Shown here piece after piece: positions 22,319 through 34,007 of a DNA stretch of 64,000 bases; position 1 is the stretch's first letter, and each line of letters opens with the position of its first letter. The notes below the pieces were generated by a model. The model made no database searches, was not told the origin of the DNA, and saw nothing but the letters and a program-made list of their open reading frames with translations. The stretch covers positions 1,406,278-1,470,277 of the forward strand of contig MNCI01021399.1 in the NCBI GenBank assembly GCA_015680685.1. The letters run 5' to 3'. The position numbers were made by a program, and so were the translations under genes. The DNA is from Gnetum montanum. Lineage: Eukaryota; Streptophyta; Gnetopsida; Gnetales; Gnetaceae.

Positions 22319-22439
22319 TGTCAAGCGAGTAATTATACAAAAACCTATGTAAAGAAAAGAAACTTATGCAAAAAAGAGATGCAACGATTATACAACAGGA
22401 TGTTGACGAATAAGAAAATCTGAGAACAACAAAAAAAGA

Positions 22440-23125
22440 AGAAGAAGGCTTTATGTTTTGCTAAATTCCTAACGAACCGTCGAGGCGACCGATCTGCATC
22501 ACACGAGGTGTAAACAACCATAGACATGTGTCACATTTACACCAATATGCAATAGGGTGCAGAGCGTGTGCAAAACTACCGTAAGACTGGAAAGCTAGCT
22601 AGCTACCACAAAGGCTTTACGTCTCGCAGGATCCCCAAGGGACCGTCGAAGTGACCGTCCTATACCACACAAGGCAGGGTATAGAACGCATGCAAAAATA
22701 CCGTAAAATGGGTAAGCTAATTGGCTAGCAAAAGCTCTAAGTCTCGCCAAATCCCTGAGGGACCATCAAAGCGACCACTCTATACCACAGCAGGTGGGGT
22801 ACGGAACACGTGCAAGACCATGAGATAGGTAAGCTAACTAGCATACAAGTAGGCTTTATGTCTGACGAGGCTCCAGGGGAACCATCGAGGTGATCGCCCT
22901 ACACCACGCACGATGGGGTGTAGGATGCAAGTAAGACTACTGTAACTATGCTAGTTTTTAGGCACTCAGAGGTTTTGTATTCTGTGGGGCTCCTGAGGAA
23001 CTGTCGAGGCAACTGATCTGCACTGCATAAAGTGTAAACAACCACAAGGGTGTCACATCCATGCTTATGCATATCAAGATGCAGAAGGCTCACAGAACTA
23101 CAGTGACACGCAGAAAAGGCACCAA
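22440..23125 (-). repeat. El-B 5' leader tandem repeats (~118-bp unit)
   Basis: Five imperfect copies begin near 22449, 22615, 22735, 22853 and 22971. Each carries a 'cc..agggaccgtcgaagtgacc' block followed by a 'tatacca.....ggggt' block. They lie between PBS and gag start, in the untranslated leader. Unit length after the first copy is 118-120 bp. Confidence 0.8.
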
Positions 23126-23128
23126 AAG

Positions 23129-23146
23129 GCCCTCCTTCTAGTGCCA
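23129..23146 (-). other. El-B primer binding site
   Basis: The minus-strand sequence TGGCACTAGAAGGAGGGC begins 6 bp inside the LTR edge, and its complement ends in CCA, as a tRNA 3' end must. I do not assign the tRNA with certainty. It differs from the tRNA-Asp type PBS of El-A, supporting a separate lineage. Confidence 0.65.
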
Positions 23147-23152
23147 GAAAAT

Positions 23153-24339
23153 TGTAGCGACCGAAAACATCAACAGCTGGAAAACACCAAGAGGTCAGCG
23201 GACACGACAGTCTCAACCCCATACCCACGGGAGGGCTATGCTGGGAATGCATGTAGATACAGGGTGCCCTAAATAGTCTGGTCGATTAGACAAGGACTTA
23301 CGTTGGCATCTATATAGCCTTTTGCAACGTATATATTAAAACGCAAATGAAAATACAACACGATAAGCTGAGAAACCAATAAACAAATGAAATGATGTTT
23401 GAAAATAGATAAAGTAGAAAAATGTAACATGCAACATTGTTAAGAAACCAGGTAAAGCATAGTTAGGAAAATGCACTGCTCGGAAGCTACAAATTTGTTT
23501 TGCCCGAAGTAGGCATGGCCGGTTGCGCAGCGTGATGTAGTGTAGAGGCTTAGGGGATAATCCAAATGCGTTAAGCAGATAACTTAGGTGCTCAAGCATG
23601 GACTTTAGGACTGACAATGTAGTGAACTACCAAGGTGGTAGAAGAAAGGGAAAAGACAGAGTGGAATATCAACCGATAATAGCTACTATTTGTAATGCTG
23701 AATGGAAATTTTACAATGCTTGTTGCTAGATCAGAGAGAGAGAGCACCGGCCCAACTATCCTTAGCCGTAGAAACTCTACCAATTTGATAGACTTTGTTT
23801 CCCATGGTGTAAGACTTATGTACTTTGCCGCTCTTACCCTTCGAGTTGCTTTCTATCTCTCCTGTAGGATTGCTACACCTTGCTATGCCTTGTAGCTCAA
23901 TGTAGCATAGCAGCAGACATAGTCCACCACTTCTTAATGGAAAGGGACATCGTTGCAGGACTTGAAGTTGAGTGAGGGGTTCGTCTGTACACCTGGTGTC
24001 ATGTTACATTCTACAATCATTTCCTGAAGCATGCTACACTACATAGCATAGTGTAGCGTAGCCAACTTTGCAACTTAGAAAACTTGTTGAACTATTTTTC
24101 GTGCACCCAAAGCATTGTTGCCAACTCCACGTTGTTTCTGAGTAGGCTACCGACCGAGCAGGCTACTTAGGTGATTAGGTGGGATGACCCTGAGAACCTG
24201 TTAACACCTAAAGTAGAAAATTTGCTAAACTGGTTGGCCCGAACTCAGAGCGTTCTCCTCCTGAAGAACTACCATGGTGCTGCACGGATTGAAAGGCCTG
24301 GTGAAGCCTGGATGACCTCACATTTTTTGATATGTTTCA
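23153..24339 (-). mobile_element. El-B 5' LTR, 1187 bp, TATA region deleted
   Basis: On the minus strand it starts TGAAACATATC (24339) and ends CGGTCGCTACA (23153). It matches the 3' LTR at 5711-6862 but lacks about 525 bp present there between 5749 and 6270, which contains the TATA box. The flanking sequence from 24340 is in-frame gag of El-C, so El-B inserted into El-C. Confidence 0.82.
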
Positions 24340-26215
24340 CTAGATTGTTACCAAGATGATCTAATTAGCTCTTTGGTTCCACCCCTGACATTACCCAAAG
24401 GAGTTTCCTTACCCACCCTAATAAAATATAACGGGGAAGGGGACCCTAACACCCACTTAGTTACATTCAGGTTAGAATGTTTGTTGCTTCAGGCCTGGCC
24501 ACATGCAATCTTGCAAGTGTTTGCCATGTCCCTCACTGGTAGAGCACTAGACTAGTACCGAGCATTGCCTTGGAATTCCATATCCTCTTTGGAGGATTTA
24601 TTACATCAATTTGTTACTAGATTCAAATATAATCTCAAACCTGAAGCAACATTGGACAGTTTAATACAAGTAAAACAAGCACCCCCTAGAACCTATTCAA
24701 AAATTTATTCAGAGATGGAGTGCTGCACTAAATGAACTTCATGAACCAATCCCCGAAACATACTTACTCACCATCCTAAAGGGAGCTGTAAATGATTTCG
24801 TGAAGTCTAAACTCTACTATTTAAATGTGCGCACTCTAAGCCAAGCTTTCATGCAAATAAAGAACATAGAAGAGGCTGCACAGAACAACCATGATCCCAC
24901 CTACTCAGCCTTCAAGAATCAGCATACTAAAAAGGATAAAGAGAAGGCTCAGTCAACTATAGCAACAGTAGCAGAAAATCAACATACTAACATGGGATAG
25001 TAAGGTAAACCACCTACTGCCCTTGTCAACTATGAAAGAAATGCTCCTACGTGAACCTTTGAAAGAAAAGATCCCTCTCAATACACACCCCTGCTCATGA
25101 AGCCTTCACAACTTGTTGATCAACTCTTGAAGGCTGGGGTCATGAAACATAAGCAGATGTCTCCTGCAGTGGTCCAAAAACATGACCAATTCTATCAATT
25201 GGTCAAAAACCCAATCTTGGCTATACCAAACGAGCCTCCTATTCCAAGAGTCTTTAGGCTAGATCGATTTTTTGAATACCATCAACATAATGGGCATGGT
25301 ACAGATTTTTGTTTTTCCCTAAAACAAGATATACAACGCATGATCGATATGGACAAAATAACATTTGATGAATCCAACCTGGTTAAACCACAAAACCAAT
25401 CTATGGGCGTATATAAAGATCCCCTTAACACTAAGGAAGCTCCATATGTAATTAACACAATCCATGTAGGAAATGACCAACAAGAACCAAGAAGACCCTT
25501 TGTAGTTCGTGTTCCTCTTACAGCATCAACATCATCATCACAACCATCATACCCCACTTACAACCCACCTACACCCCAAAAACCATTCGTCATCCATGTA
25601 CCTCCTATTAACATAACCGCAAGTGTGCAACCACCTTCCCATCCCACTCCCTATGTGGTCCAGGTGCCACCTGTGGTTGCAACCAAAAAGACAAAATCTC
25701 AAAACCGACCCACTCCCTACATAGTCAGGGTACCTAAACACCCTGATCCTCAAATTCCCACCCCACAAACCTAAAGTAAACCAACACTTTGATGAATGAC
25801 ACCACCACCTCCTATCATTCATCAGCAAACCAAACCCACTCCATTCGTAGTCCAGGTTCCAAAACAACTTGACATTTTGAGGCCAACTATTCCTCCACAA
25901 CCTTCATGAGAATGCCTCGCTAACAAGCTCAAAAGGGAACGCTTGGAGAAAGAATGTCAACATCTTGAATTAGGACTACCAAAACCCAGTCCCCTCAATG
26001 TTGTACCCATGGCTCAGACACTGAATGAGCCAAGCACAAGTTATAAAGGAAAACCATCAGACATGTCGGATACATTAAAATCAATAGTTACAGTAGATCC
26101 TACAAAGACTACTCCACATGAAATACAACTGTTGGGTCCCATGGACCAAGTCACTACTAATAAAACTATACCCAATAGTAAAGACTTGGCCACAGTCCTA
26201 ACGCAGGTCACATAA
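24340..26215 (+). pseudogene. El-C gag (5' end cut off by El-B)
   Basis: The plus strand opens in frame at the El-B edge: SLVPPLTLPKGVSLPTLIKY, GEGDPNTHLVTFRLE, then MSLTGRALD and a stop where El-B has W (DWYRALP-type), and QVKQAPPRTYSKI. The matching C-terminal part is NDFVKSKLYYLNVRTLSQAF, then 25097-25774 with RLDRFFEYHQHNGHGTDFCF, a C/H-poor knuckle-like motif, and repeated PFVVRVP/PFVIHVP units. The order is identical to El-B gag. The N-terminus, leader, PBS and 5' LTR are outside the window, displaced by El-B. Confidence 0.82.
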
Positions 26216-26245
26216 GCACTCAAACAGAAGAACGCATCTCTAAGC

Positions 26246-27136
26246 TTGTATGACCTCATGATAACTTCTCAAGTACATCGTGAAGACTTGGTGCGAATGT
26301 TAACATCGATCCCTATCATTGAAGACTTACCAGCAAATGAACCCTTCTCAATCCATGTAGTAATGTCTTTGCCTCAAGGGTCACAATTGAAATCATTAGG
26401 CTTCCATACAAATGACATCAAAATAGATGAAAAAACTAGAGAAGTCACCACCACACCCATGTTTATAACGATACAAGTAAACCAATTTAAAATACATCGG
26501 GTGCATGTAAATGATGGAGCAGCTACAAACGTAGTACCTTACCCCATCATTGAACAATTAGGGTTAACTGAGCAAATAAAACCAACTTCCATCACATGTC
26601 TGAAATCATTTAGTGGATCACGCATACTAGTCATAGGAATGCTCACTTTGAATTTCATAGCAGGGGACCGGTTCCTGGTTTATGGTCATTTATGAGATGC
26701 TTGGTTTTAACTTAATATTGGGATGACCTTGGTTGGCCCAATTAAAAGCAGTATCATCCCTCATACATCAAGAGATCCACCTACCTTATGCAGGTGGCAA
26801 GATCATCATACACGGGGATGCGGCTACATCCACCATCTCTTCATACACTGACACAAACCAAGGTTCAGAAGTTAAATTCAAAGAACCTAAAAATGACCAT
26901 ATTCTAAATGAGCATAAACAAGACACAACCATTGAACAACCAAAGCAAGAACATACAACAAATGAAAACGAAAGTAACAACCAACTCATAAACCATGATC
27001 CTCCTGAAATAAAAGAAACTTCACTTGATGTGGAAACCACCCAAACTGTACATACTTCATCAAACGTAGAAACTTCACAAAACATAGCAATATCACAACA
27101 AACTGACATAGAGCCTATTCCCCCGGATGTCTCCTA
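26246..27136 (+). pseudogene. El-C protease
   Basis: Retropepsin with VNDGAATNVVPYPIIEQLGL (catalytic Asp present), SFSGSRILVIGMLTLNFIAG, a frameshift near 26690, then WPIKSS-region sequence and QEIHLPYAGGKIIIHGDA matching El-B. A Lys/Glu/Asn/Thr-rich tail (about 26850-27136) ends the ORF before the motif array at 27250. Confidence 0.78.
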
Positions 27137-27249
27137 GTTTGAATTACCATTCAATGTAATTAGCGAAGGAGATGTTGAATACAAAATTACACCCATGAGT
27201 CCTACCCCTAAAGTTAAAATACGAAAAATCAAAAACTTACTAAATAACT

Positions 27250-27515
27250 GACATTCCCACATGCGTCCAAAATGATGTAAAACTACTATGTGTCTGAAAT
27301 GATGTAAAACTACTACGTGTCTAAAATGATGTAAAACTATTACATGTCCGCAATGACATAAAACAGGTCAAATCCCTTTTATTTCCTTGTGGCCCAAAAT
27401 GGCTTAAAACTAGAGCATAGACCCAATAGTCCATTATGACTTTCAACTAACATGTGTAGCCTGAAATGGCCTTAAACTAGTGCATGGGGCCCGAAATGGC
27501 CTAAAACTAGAACAT
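27250..27515 (+). repeat. Motif array after El-C protease
   Basis: Units such as AAATGATGTAAAACTACTA (x3), then CCGAAATGGCCTAAAACTAG (x3), repeat every 30-45 bp. The second form is the complement of the El-B post-protease minisatellite. The array marks the boundary between sense gag-pro and the antisense gene. Confidence 0.75.
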
Positions 27516-27930
27516 GTTGCATTTCAAATTTGGTTTGCTTTTTGTTTACAAATTATAATTTCATTCACTTTTCATTTATAGTATTATTCTTGCTAGCATA
27601 GTTATGCTTATTTCCAAAGACTCAAAAAAAATTCTTTTATCTTTACACCTTTTTTTATAATTGTCATTAAAGTTGAAACAAAACTTAAAACTTAAACAAC
27701 AAAAAAATGTATAAATGCATAAGTTTATAATATCAAATCTTAACAATGTTCATACATTTGCTTTACATAGTCCACAAAATTACAACCCAAAATGATCAAA
27801 TTTGTTAACAATAATAAGTCAACTTAAATATCGCCAGGAGGGGCTTGACCCCTAAGCTCATCTGCATCATTCTATCCCACTCCACTAGGGCCACCATCAT
27901 CATACTCGTTGCAACCCTGTAAAGAAACAA
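27516..27930. other. AT-rich spacer
   Basis: No gene. It is AT-rich intergenic sequence between the array and the 3' end of the antisense gene, with no recognisable elements. Confidence 0.5.
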
Positions 27931-30900
27931 CTAATTAGTAAAAAAATAAAAAGAGAAATTCTTAACTAGAAAATAACAAAAGATTGCAAGGAAAATAATC
28001 AAAGAAGATGAAGGTCTTAGGCCAAATTCTATATGACATAGAATTGCTTCTTCAGGTACAAATGACCTATCTATATCTTCAAGGCCTAAGTCAACATTGG
28101 CTAGTACTTTGCTCTTGTCCACTGTCGTCCAGGAAGGGCATTGAAGAGGAAATGTACCTATAGATACTTCCTCGGAAGCAGTAGTGATGTTTCTTTCTGG
28201 GGATCCCTCCACTTCAGTGCATTCCTTGAATCTTTTATAGGAGGATTGTAGACCTAAACCTTCCATGAACATTTCTAATCAACATTGCTTAACGGATGCC
28301 TCTTTTAGCCACTTCTTGTACTGATATTTGTGGTCCTTTTTGTCTTGGCCCCACTTTCATACCTTACCCGCAAAGGCTTCCCAATCCTAGCATTTTCTTT
28401 TTAACAAATCAATTTGGGCCTTGCGTTCAGCCAACTCCTGGGCCACCTTTACCTTGCTATTCAATACATTTCAGTATCTAGCATAGGTGATCTCGGAGGT
28501 GTGCTAGGTACTATCCACAGCCAACCTAGCAGCCACAAAATCATAGTGAGACTTATAATCATTTCGTTCTTCTTCTAGCTTGGTGTTCTCCTTTTTGGCC
28601 ATTTGAACTTGTATCCAGAGTTGTTCAATCAAGTTCTTACAAGTCCAAAGAGATCTAGCATTTTGTACCATGCACCCTGCAACCACATCATAGATCTTCC
28701 TTAGAACTTATCCAATCTCTGGAGGAAGTTTAGGTAGGCCATCAATATGGGTTGCCTCAGACAGGTCCCATTTAAGCTTCGCTCCTATCAATGCAAGAAA
28801 CATGACTTAGCCAATCTAATATTAAAACAAACAAAGAAAATGGAGGAACTAAAAATATTTAACGTAAGTACCCAGCTCAAGATTAGCCTCTAGAATATGA
28901 TTAACCACTTCATCCACTATGCCCTTAACAAAATCCATTTTGTTTGGCATCTCGATCCAAGTGTCAGGTTCATCTGGAGATGATGGACCGACTATGGTTA
29001 CCATTTCAACATGTGGTTTTAACATAGGTACTTTCACTCGAACGTTAGAGGCCTCCATGGTTTCAGCATCTAAGTCTTGTAACAAATATATATATATATA
29101 TATATATAAAGTCATACAAAAATAAACCAGGAAAACATAGAATTAATCAATGAAACATACCAAAAATTCCTTGATTATCCAGCTTCGATGAATCACCAAG
29201 ATGTAAACTCTCCTCAAAGAAGCTATCCATATTCTCATGCTCGCCATCCTAATTTCCAATGAGGTCCTTGTCCATGGCTTCTTCCATACATTCTTCCACA
29301 TACTCTTCTGTACATTCCTTTGCAGAAATGTGGATCTCCCTGATTTCGTTAATACCAGCTTCGTCCTCACCTTGATCAGTGGGGATCTCTTCTTTCTCCA
29401 TAACCGGAGCTAATTTTTCCCTTGTTCTTTAAGGAGTTGCTTCAAGTAAAATTTATAAGTTCACAATTAATATAATGTCAATAAAAAAGAAAATAAAACA
29501 AAATAATAATAATAAATCATAAAACACTTACCACATTCAGGCAACTTGAACCTTATACGCTTTATCGGTGGTAGATTAACTTCGAGTGCAGGTTCCCTTG
29601 GGCGCTTAGGTCTCACCACTTTAGATTTCACCATCCTAATTATTTCCTTAATGACTCGATCAGCTCTCCTAGCATAGTAAGGCACACTAGCTGGTTCCAA
29701 TCCTACACTATCACGTGTATGATGGGAACCACTAGCCGTATCTCCAATTGTAACGGAGACTGATTCCTCTACACACTCAGGAGCATCTTGAGACCATGTG
29801 ACATCGAATAAGTGTTGTATCCATGGGCAAGACAACTAGGCACGATCCCTTAACATATGCTCGTTACCTACATGGACTACTAGAAACTTGGCTAGTCTGC
29901 GAAGGTAACCCGCAAAGAATGCAAATGTAAAATGAGATTATGCCTCCACATTCACACCCAATCTAACAATCTCCCTATGGAAATCAGAAAGCAAGAACTG
30001 TGCCTAGTTGAAACACATTCCAGTCTCTAGAACTAAATGCATAATACGTACAGGTTCTACTCCAAAATTTCTTATTTGGGAGAGAGACTTAGGGAATGCA
30101 CGTGCTCTAAACAATGGGTACAATTCATTGACTTCTATCACTTTGGTGTTACCCTGCATGGGGAAGCCCCTAGAACCTTTCCTTATACCTAGCCATTCCT
30201 CTAATTCCTTAATTATACGGCTCTTTAGTTGCTTTGTCTATACTAATTTTAGCACCATCTACTGGCACACCAAAGAGGTCTGAGAAAAACTCTGCAATTA
30301 GATGGAAAATAACCTTTATCCCCCAGACTCGTGTGCTAAAATAGGTAACCACCTCGTTGAATGAATCAACGACGGAAACCATCTTGGTCAGGGGAATCCT
30401 GGGAGTCAAAGTAGTGAAAGATGCATTAGACCTGCATCAGCTAGACAAGTGATGACATGGTTAGACGCCTTATCATTCAACCATCTTTGAGCATCCTCCG
30501 TCTCCCCAAACTTCATGTGCAAAGTACCCTCGGTGCAGCCAGTTATGATAATAGCTCCATCAGGGGTAACATCCACTATGAAAAGAGGTTAAGTAAAATG
30601 ATCAACAACATGTTCAATGATGGGGAAGCAAAGATAAACATAAGGTATCAAAACCTCATCACTTACCACTACTATATAGATCAGGCATGTTTGGAGCCAC
30701 ACCAACATCTTCAGGAAATACTAGACCAATCCACATGTAGCCATCTCTAAGCCTCACATCACTCAAAGGCCCAAGAAAATTGACAATGGTAATGGATGAT
30801 ACCACCCTTCGTTTGAGCTAATACAGCACCATGAAGAGTGGGGCCTACCATAAAAGCCTCCAAAGTAGTATGTGTCAAGCTAAGTCCATCATCATGTTCG

Positions 30901-31560
30901 TGTTCTCCATTCACATCAAATTGAGGCCTACAAGAAAACAATCATCCCACATAAATAACAAAATAGCATTAAATCAAGAAACAAGGATAAATCAAGCAAG
31001 CTCACCTATCCACCCGATACACTATTCCAAGTGCATTTTGGAACAATGTGTGTACACGAAAAGCTAGAAAGAGAGTGCTATTTATGCTATAATGGCTACA
31101 TGAGGGTAATTCCCACACATGGGTTAAGGGACAAGTAGATCGAGACCCTTCAACGGGACCATCTCCAACCTTGAATAGTCCCTCATCTATGTCAACCATG
31201 AAAACTAGTATCTCATTGGACGAGCCAAGTAATATGGTCTCAATAACACTTCGTGCTAATTGTTCACTTAAATGAGACCATATCACAACACTAAAGTATT
31301 GTAGGATAAAGGCTAAGAATTCGCTAGCACCCGAACAGAACCATAACGCTTCTGACATAATCGCCATGTCATGTGGAGGAGCATCAAGTTGCATAGCACC
31401 AAACCATGTGAGCACCCCCATAAGCTCTATAACCAACAAGAAGGGTTTAAGTCCCTTGCACATAACCAAAACTCCATGGTAAGTACATAAACATAAATGA
31501 ATAAAAAAAAGAGAGAGACAAACATCAAAACGCAAAAAATTATGATGGCTCGGTAAGGCC
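27931..31560 (-). pseudogene. El-C antisense multi-exon gene: NIF/FCP1-like domain, conserved middle domain, coiled coil
   Basis: Minus-strand gene, full-length counterpart of the El-B antisense gene. Exon 31454-31008 is uninterrupted: LLVIELMGVL, SGASEFLAFILQYFSVVIWS and STLFLAFRVHTLFQNALGIV form the NIF/FCP1 pattern, but the position of the catalytic Asp is Glu (codon complement 31425-31427) and DxDx is lost. The exon ends at a GTGAGC donor. The next exon (about 30930) follows a TTGTAG acceptor and restores the frame as VDR-PQFDVNGE. Then come 30409-29530 (FFSDLFGVPVDG, NWAQFLL-like, KRPREPALEV basic patch), 29115-28860 (EMPNKMDFVKGIVDEVVNHI), and 28790-28000 (KLKWDL, coiled coil). A (TA)n tract lies at 29086-29108, in the intron downstream of one exon. 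Stops interrupt the later exons. Confidence 0.75.
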
Positions 31561-31599
31561 TTAAACTGTCACCTGTCCTAGAGTTAAGATGATAAACTG

Positions 31600-33120
31600 A
31601 CACCACACTACCCAAAGTACATAGAACACATTACACTTCCATATAAACGTGTAAATCAACTCATATTACAAACATACAACATAACACCCCAGTGGACATA
31701 TCGTATAAATCAACCACGATCAACCATTAACATTAACACATAGTTTGCATAGCATTTAACTTCATGTGCTTAACACTTAGAAAATTTTCTATGTATACGC
31801 TGCCAGTTCACATGTTCCATACTTAGAAAATTTTCTATGTATACGTCACCAGTTCACATGTTCCATACTTAGAAAATTTTTCTTATGTATACACTGCCTA
31901 ACCTACACTTAGAAAATATGACATCCATGAAGCCTGTACACTGTCCATCCAGATCCTACACGCTGACCATACAATGTCTATATGCTAACCATCACCAAAC
32001 ACATCAAAAAAATCTACACGCCATATAAAAATAGACACCGGCAATAGAGGTATACGTTGAAGGTAGATTCAATACAAAATCTATGCTAAAACAGACCCTA
32101 TTTCTAACGTACGCTGTAAATGTCCAAAATGCACACGTTGCATACGCACACGTTGTCCTAGGGCACACACACTACCAAGTACACGCTATCCTAGACACAT
32201 GCTACACACACTGTCCTGGACACACGCAACACACGCACACGCTACACACAGACGTTCACACTGTATACGTTAAAACAGTAACTAAAAATAGTAGGAAAAG
32301 CATGAATCAAAGAGCATAAAGGAAGCGTACCGGTGCATGGATCTGCCCCATGAAGGGATCCTTGGATGATGAAGACTCTGGAACATCTCCTCACTTTCCT
32401 CTACGAATGTTAAGGTCTCTTCCTTTTTCCCCTTGTTTTTTTCGTGCTTGCCCTTGCCCATGCTTCTCTAGACGCTATAGATCTTGTACACTATAGATCT
32501 TACATGCTATGGATCAGATCTGGATGTTGGTAAGTAGATATGGATGTTGGTAAGTAGATCTGAATGTTCACAATCAGATCTATGCATATTTGGCTTCAGA
32601 TGTGGCAAATATGGCCTTGCACACAGTAGATCTGACCTGAAATGTTGTGGATCTAGCTTCGTACATTGCAGATCTAGTCTAGAATGCCATGGATCTCATA
32701 GATTTGAATGTTGCAATTGCATATCTGACTCTGCATGCTGGAGATCTGAACATTACAGTTGCAGATTTGGATCAACCACATGTAGGTTTGGATGTTCAAG
32801 GCATTCACACTCCCATTCTCCCTATTTGATTCACACTGGCCCTATTGGGTTCACACTGGCTCTGTTTGGTTGACGCTAGCTCTGTTTGGTTGATGCTGGC
32901 TCTGTTTGGTATACGCTGGCTCTGTTTGGTTCATGCTGGCTCTGTTTGGTATACGATAGCTCTATTTGGTGTACGCTGTCTCTGTTTGGTGTACGTTGTC
33001 TCTATGTGGTATACGTTATCTCTGTTTGATCCACAATATGGTTCACGCTGCTATTGTTGGGTTTATGCTGATGAGAACAATCAAAATTTGGTTTATGCTG
33101 ATAGGACTATCACATGCCTA
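31600..33120 (-). promoter_or_regulatory. Upstream region of the El-C antisense gene, with several arrays
   Basis: No gene. In antisense-gene orientation this lies 5' of exon 1. It holds three copies of a 'acttagaaaattttctatgt' unit (31780-31905), a cluster of CACACGCT/TACACGCT words (32100-32280), a run of AGATCTG/GGATCT words (32470-32780) and a ~22-bp minisatellite CTGTTTGGTATACGCTGGCT (about 32840-33045). The GTATACGCTGG word also recurs in the El-C LTR. I see no convincing TATA box, so promoter function is inferred. Confidence 0.4.
32840..33045. repeat. 22-bp minisatellite
   Basis: About ten degenerate units of 'ctctgtttggtatacgctgg' in tandem. The unit ends in a TACGCTGG word shared with the LTR of the same element. 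Confidence 0.85.
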
Positions 33121-33829
33121 TTTACACTGGCCACAATGATGAAATTAATTCTTTGTTTTCACTACTTGCCCTTTCTAAACCCCCCCACCCTCCCTTGTAA
33201 TTTATTTTATTCTATTTTATAATTACTGCCAAGTCAATTTTACTCCATATGGGCCTCCATGATGACCCTTGTGGGTAAAAATATCCCACACTTAGAAAAA
33301 TTTAAGAATAAAATTAGTAAATTGCCCCTTTACACTAACCCTATAGAGCATACACCCATACCCAAGCCAAAACAAAAACAAAGAAAAATAAAAAATAAAA
33401 AAAATCATCTCCTATTTTTTAGGGCACTAGCCCTCTATCATCAACACCAAAATCAACAAAAATAATAAAAAAACATCAAAAAAATTAAATTAAATAAAGT
33501 ATTCAAGATCTAATGCCCATGTTGACCCTATTTTTGGGGATGCTAGCCCCTTTTAAAATACAAAACAAAAATATATGTACACACCATTACCAATGGTTTA
33601 CACTAGCCCCTATTGGAACCCAAACCTGAAAAATATATATATAATGAAATAATACACATGATTTAGCTCACCCTCCTCATGTTCACCCCTGTGGTTTAAA
33701 CTTAGAGTAAAAGATATACTAGCACATGTCCAAGACCATACATCGTTTAAATTTAAACATAACAGTAAAAGGAATAAATGTGAAATCAAAATCAAAAATC
33801 ATAGAAAACCATTATACTTAGAACAAGAC
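33060..33829. other. A-rich spacer before El-C pol
   Basis: No gene is seen. A-rich and low-complexity stretches (33360-33500, 33540-33800) lie between the antisense region and RT. Confidence 0.5.
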
Positions 33830-33935
33830 CATAAACTACCCCAGTATGGCCTTAAACTGCCAGACATTGGCTTGGTATGTCCTTAAACTGTCATGCGTCT
33901 GGGTATGATGATAAACTACCAGTGCATGCCTTAGC
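33830..33935 (+). repeat. Motif array before El-C RT
   Basis: Three units of the type ATGRYCATAAACTRCC (for example 'tatggccttaaactgcc') lie just before the pol reading frame, the third position in El-C where the word family occurs. Confidence 0.65.
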
Positions 33936-34007
33936 CCTGCTTAAACATATAAATTACTTACATGAGAAAAATAGCAAAACCACCTTGCTAACATTGCTCA
34001 CTATTTA

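Noticed and set aside
24171-24359. 62-codon plus-strand ORF in front of El-C gag
   Set aside because: Almost all of it lies inside the El-B 5' LTR and it has stops in the matching 3' LTR part at 6700-6862.
29086-29108. (TA)n tract as a possible TATA promoter
   Set aside because: It lies within an intron of the antisense gene and is simple sequence.
32100-32280. Possible CRISPR-like or satellite array of CACACGCT words
   Set aside because: No regular repeat-spacer structure; it is a loose word cluster in a plant retroelement.
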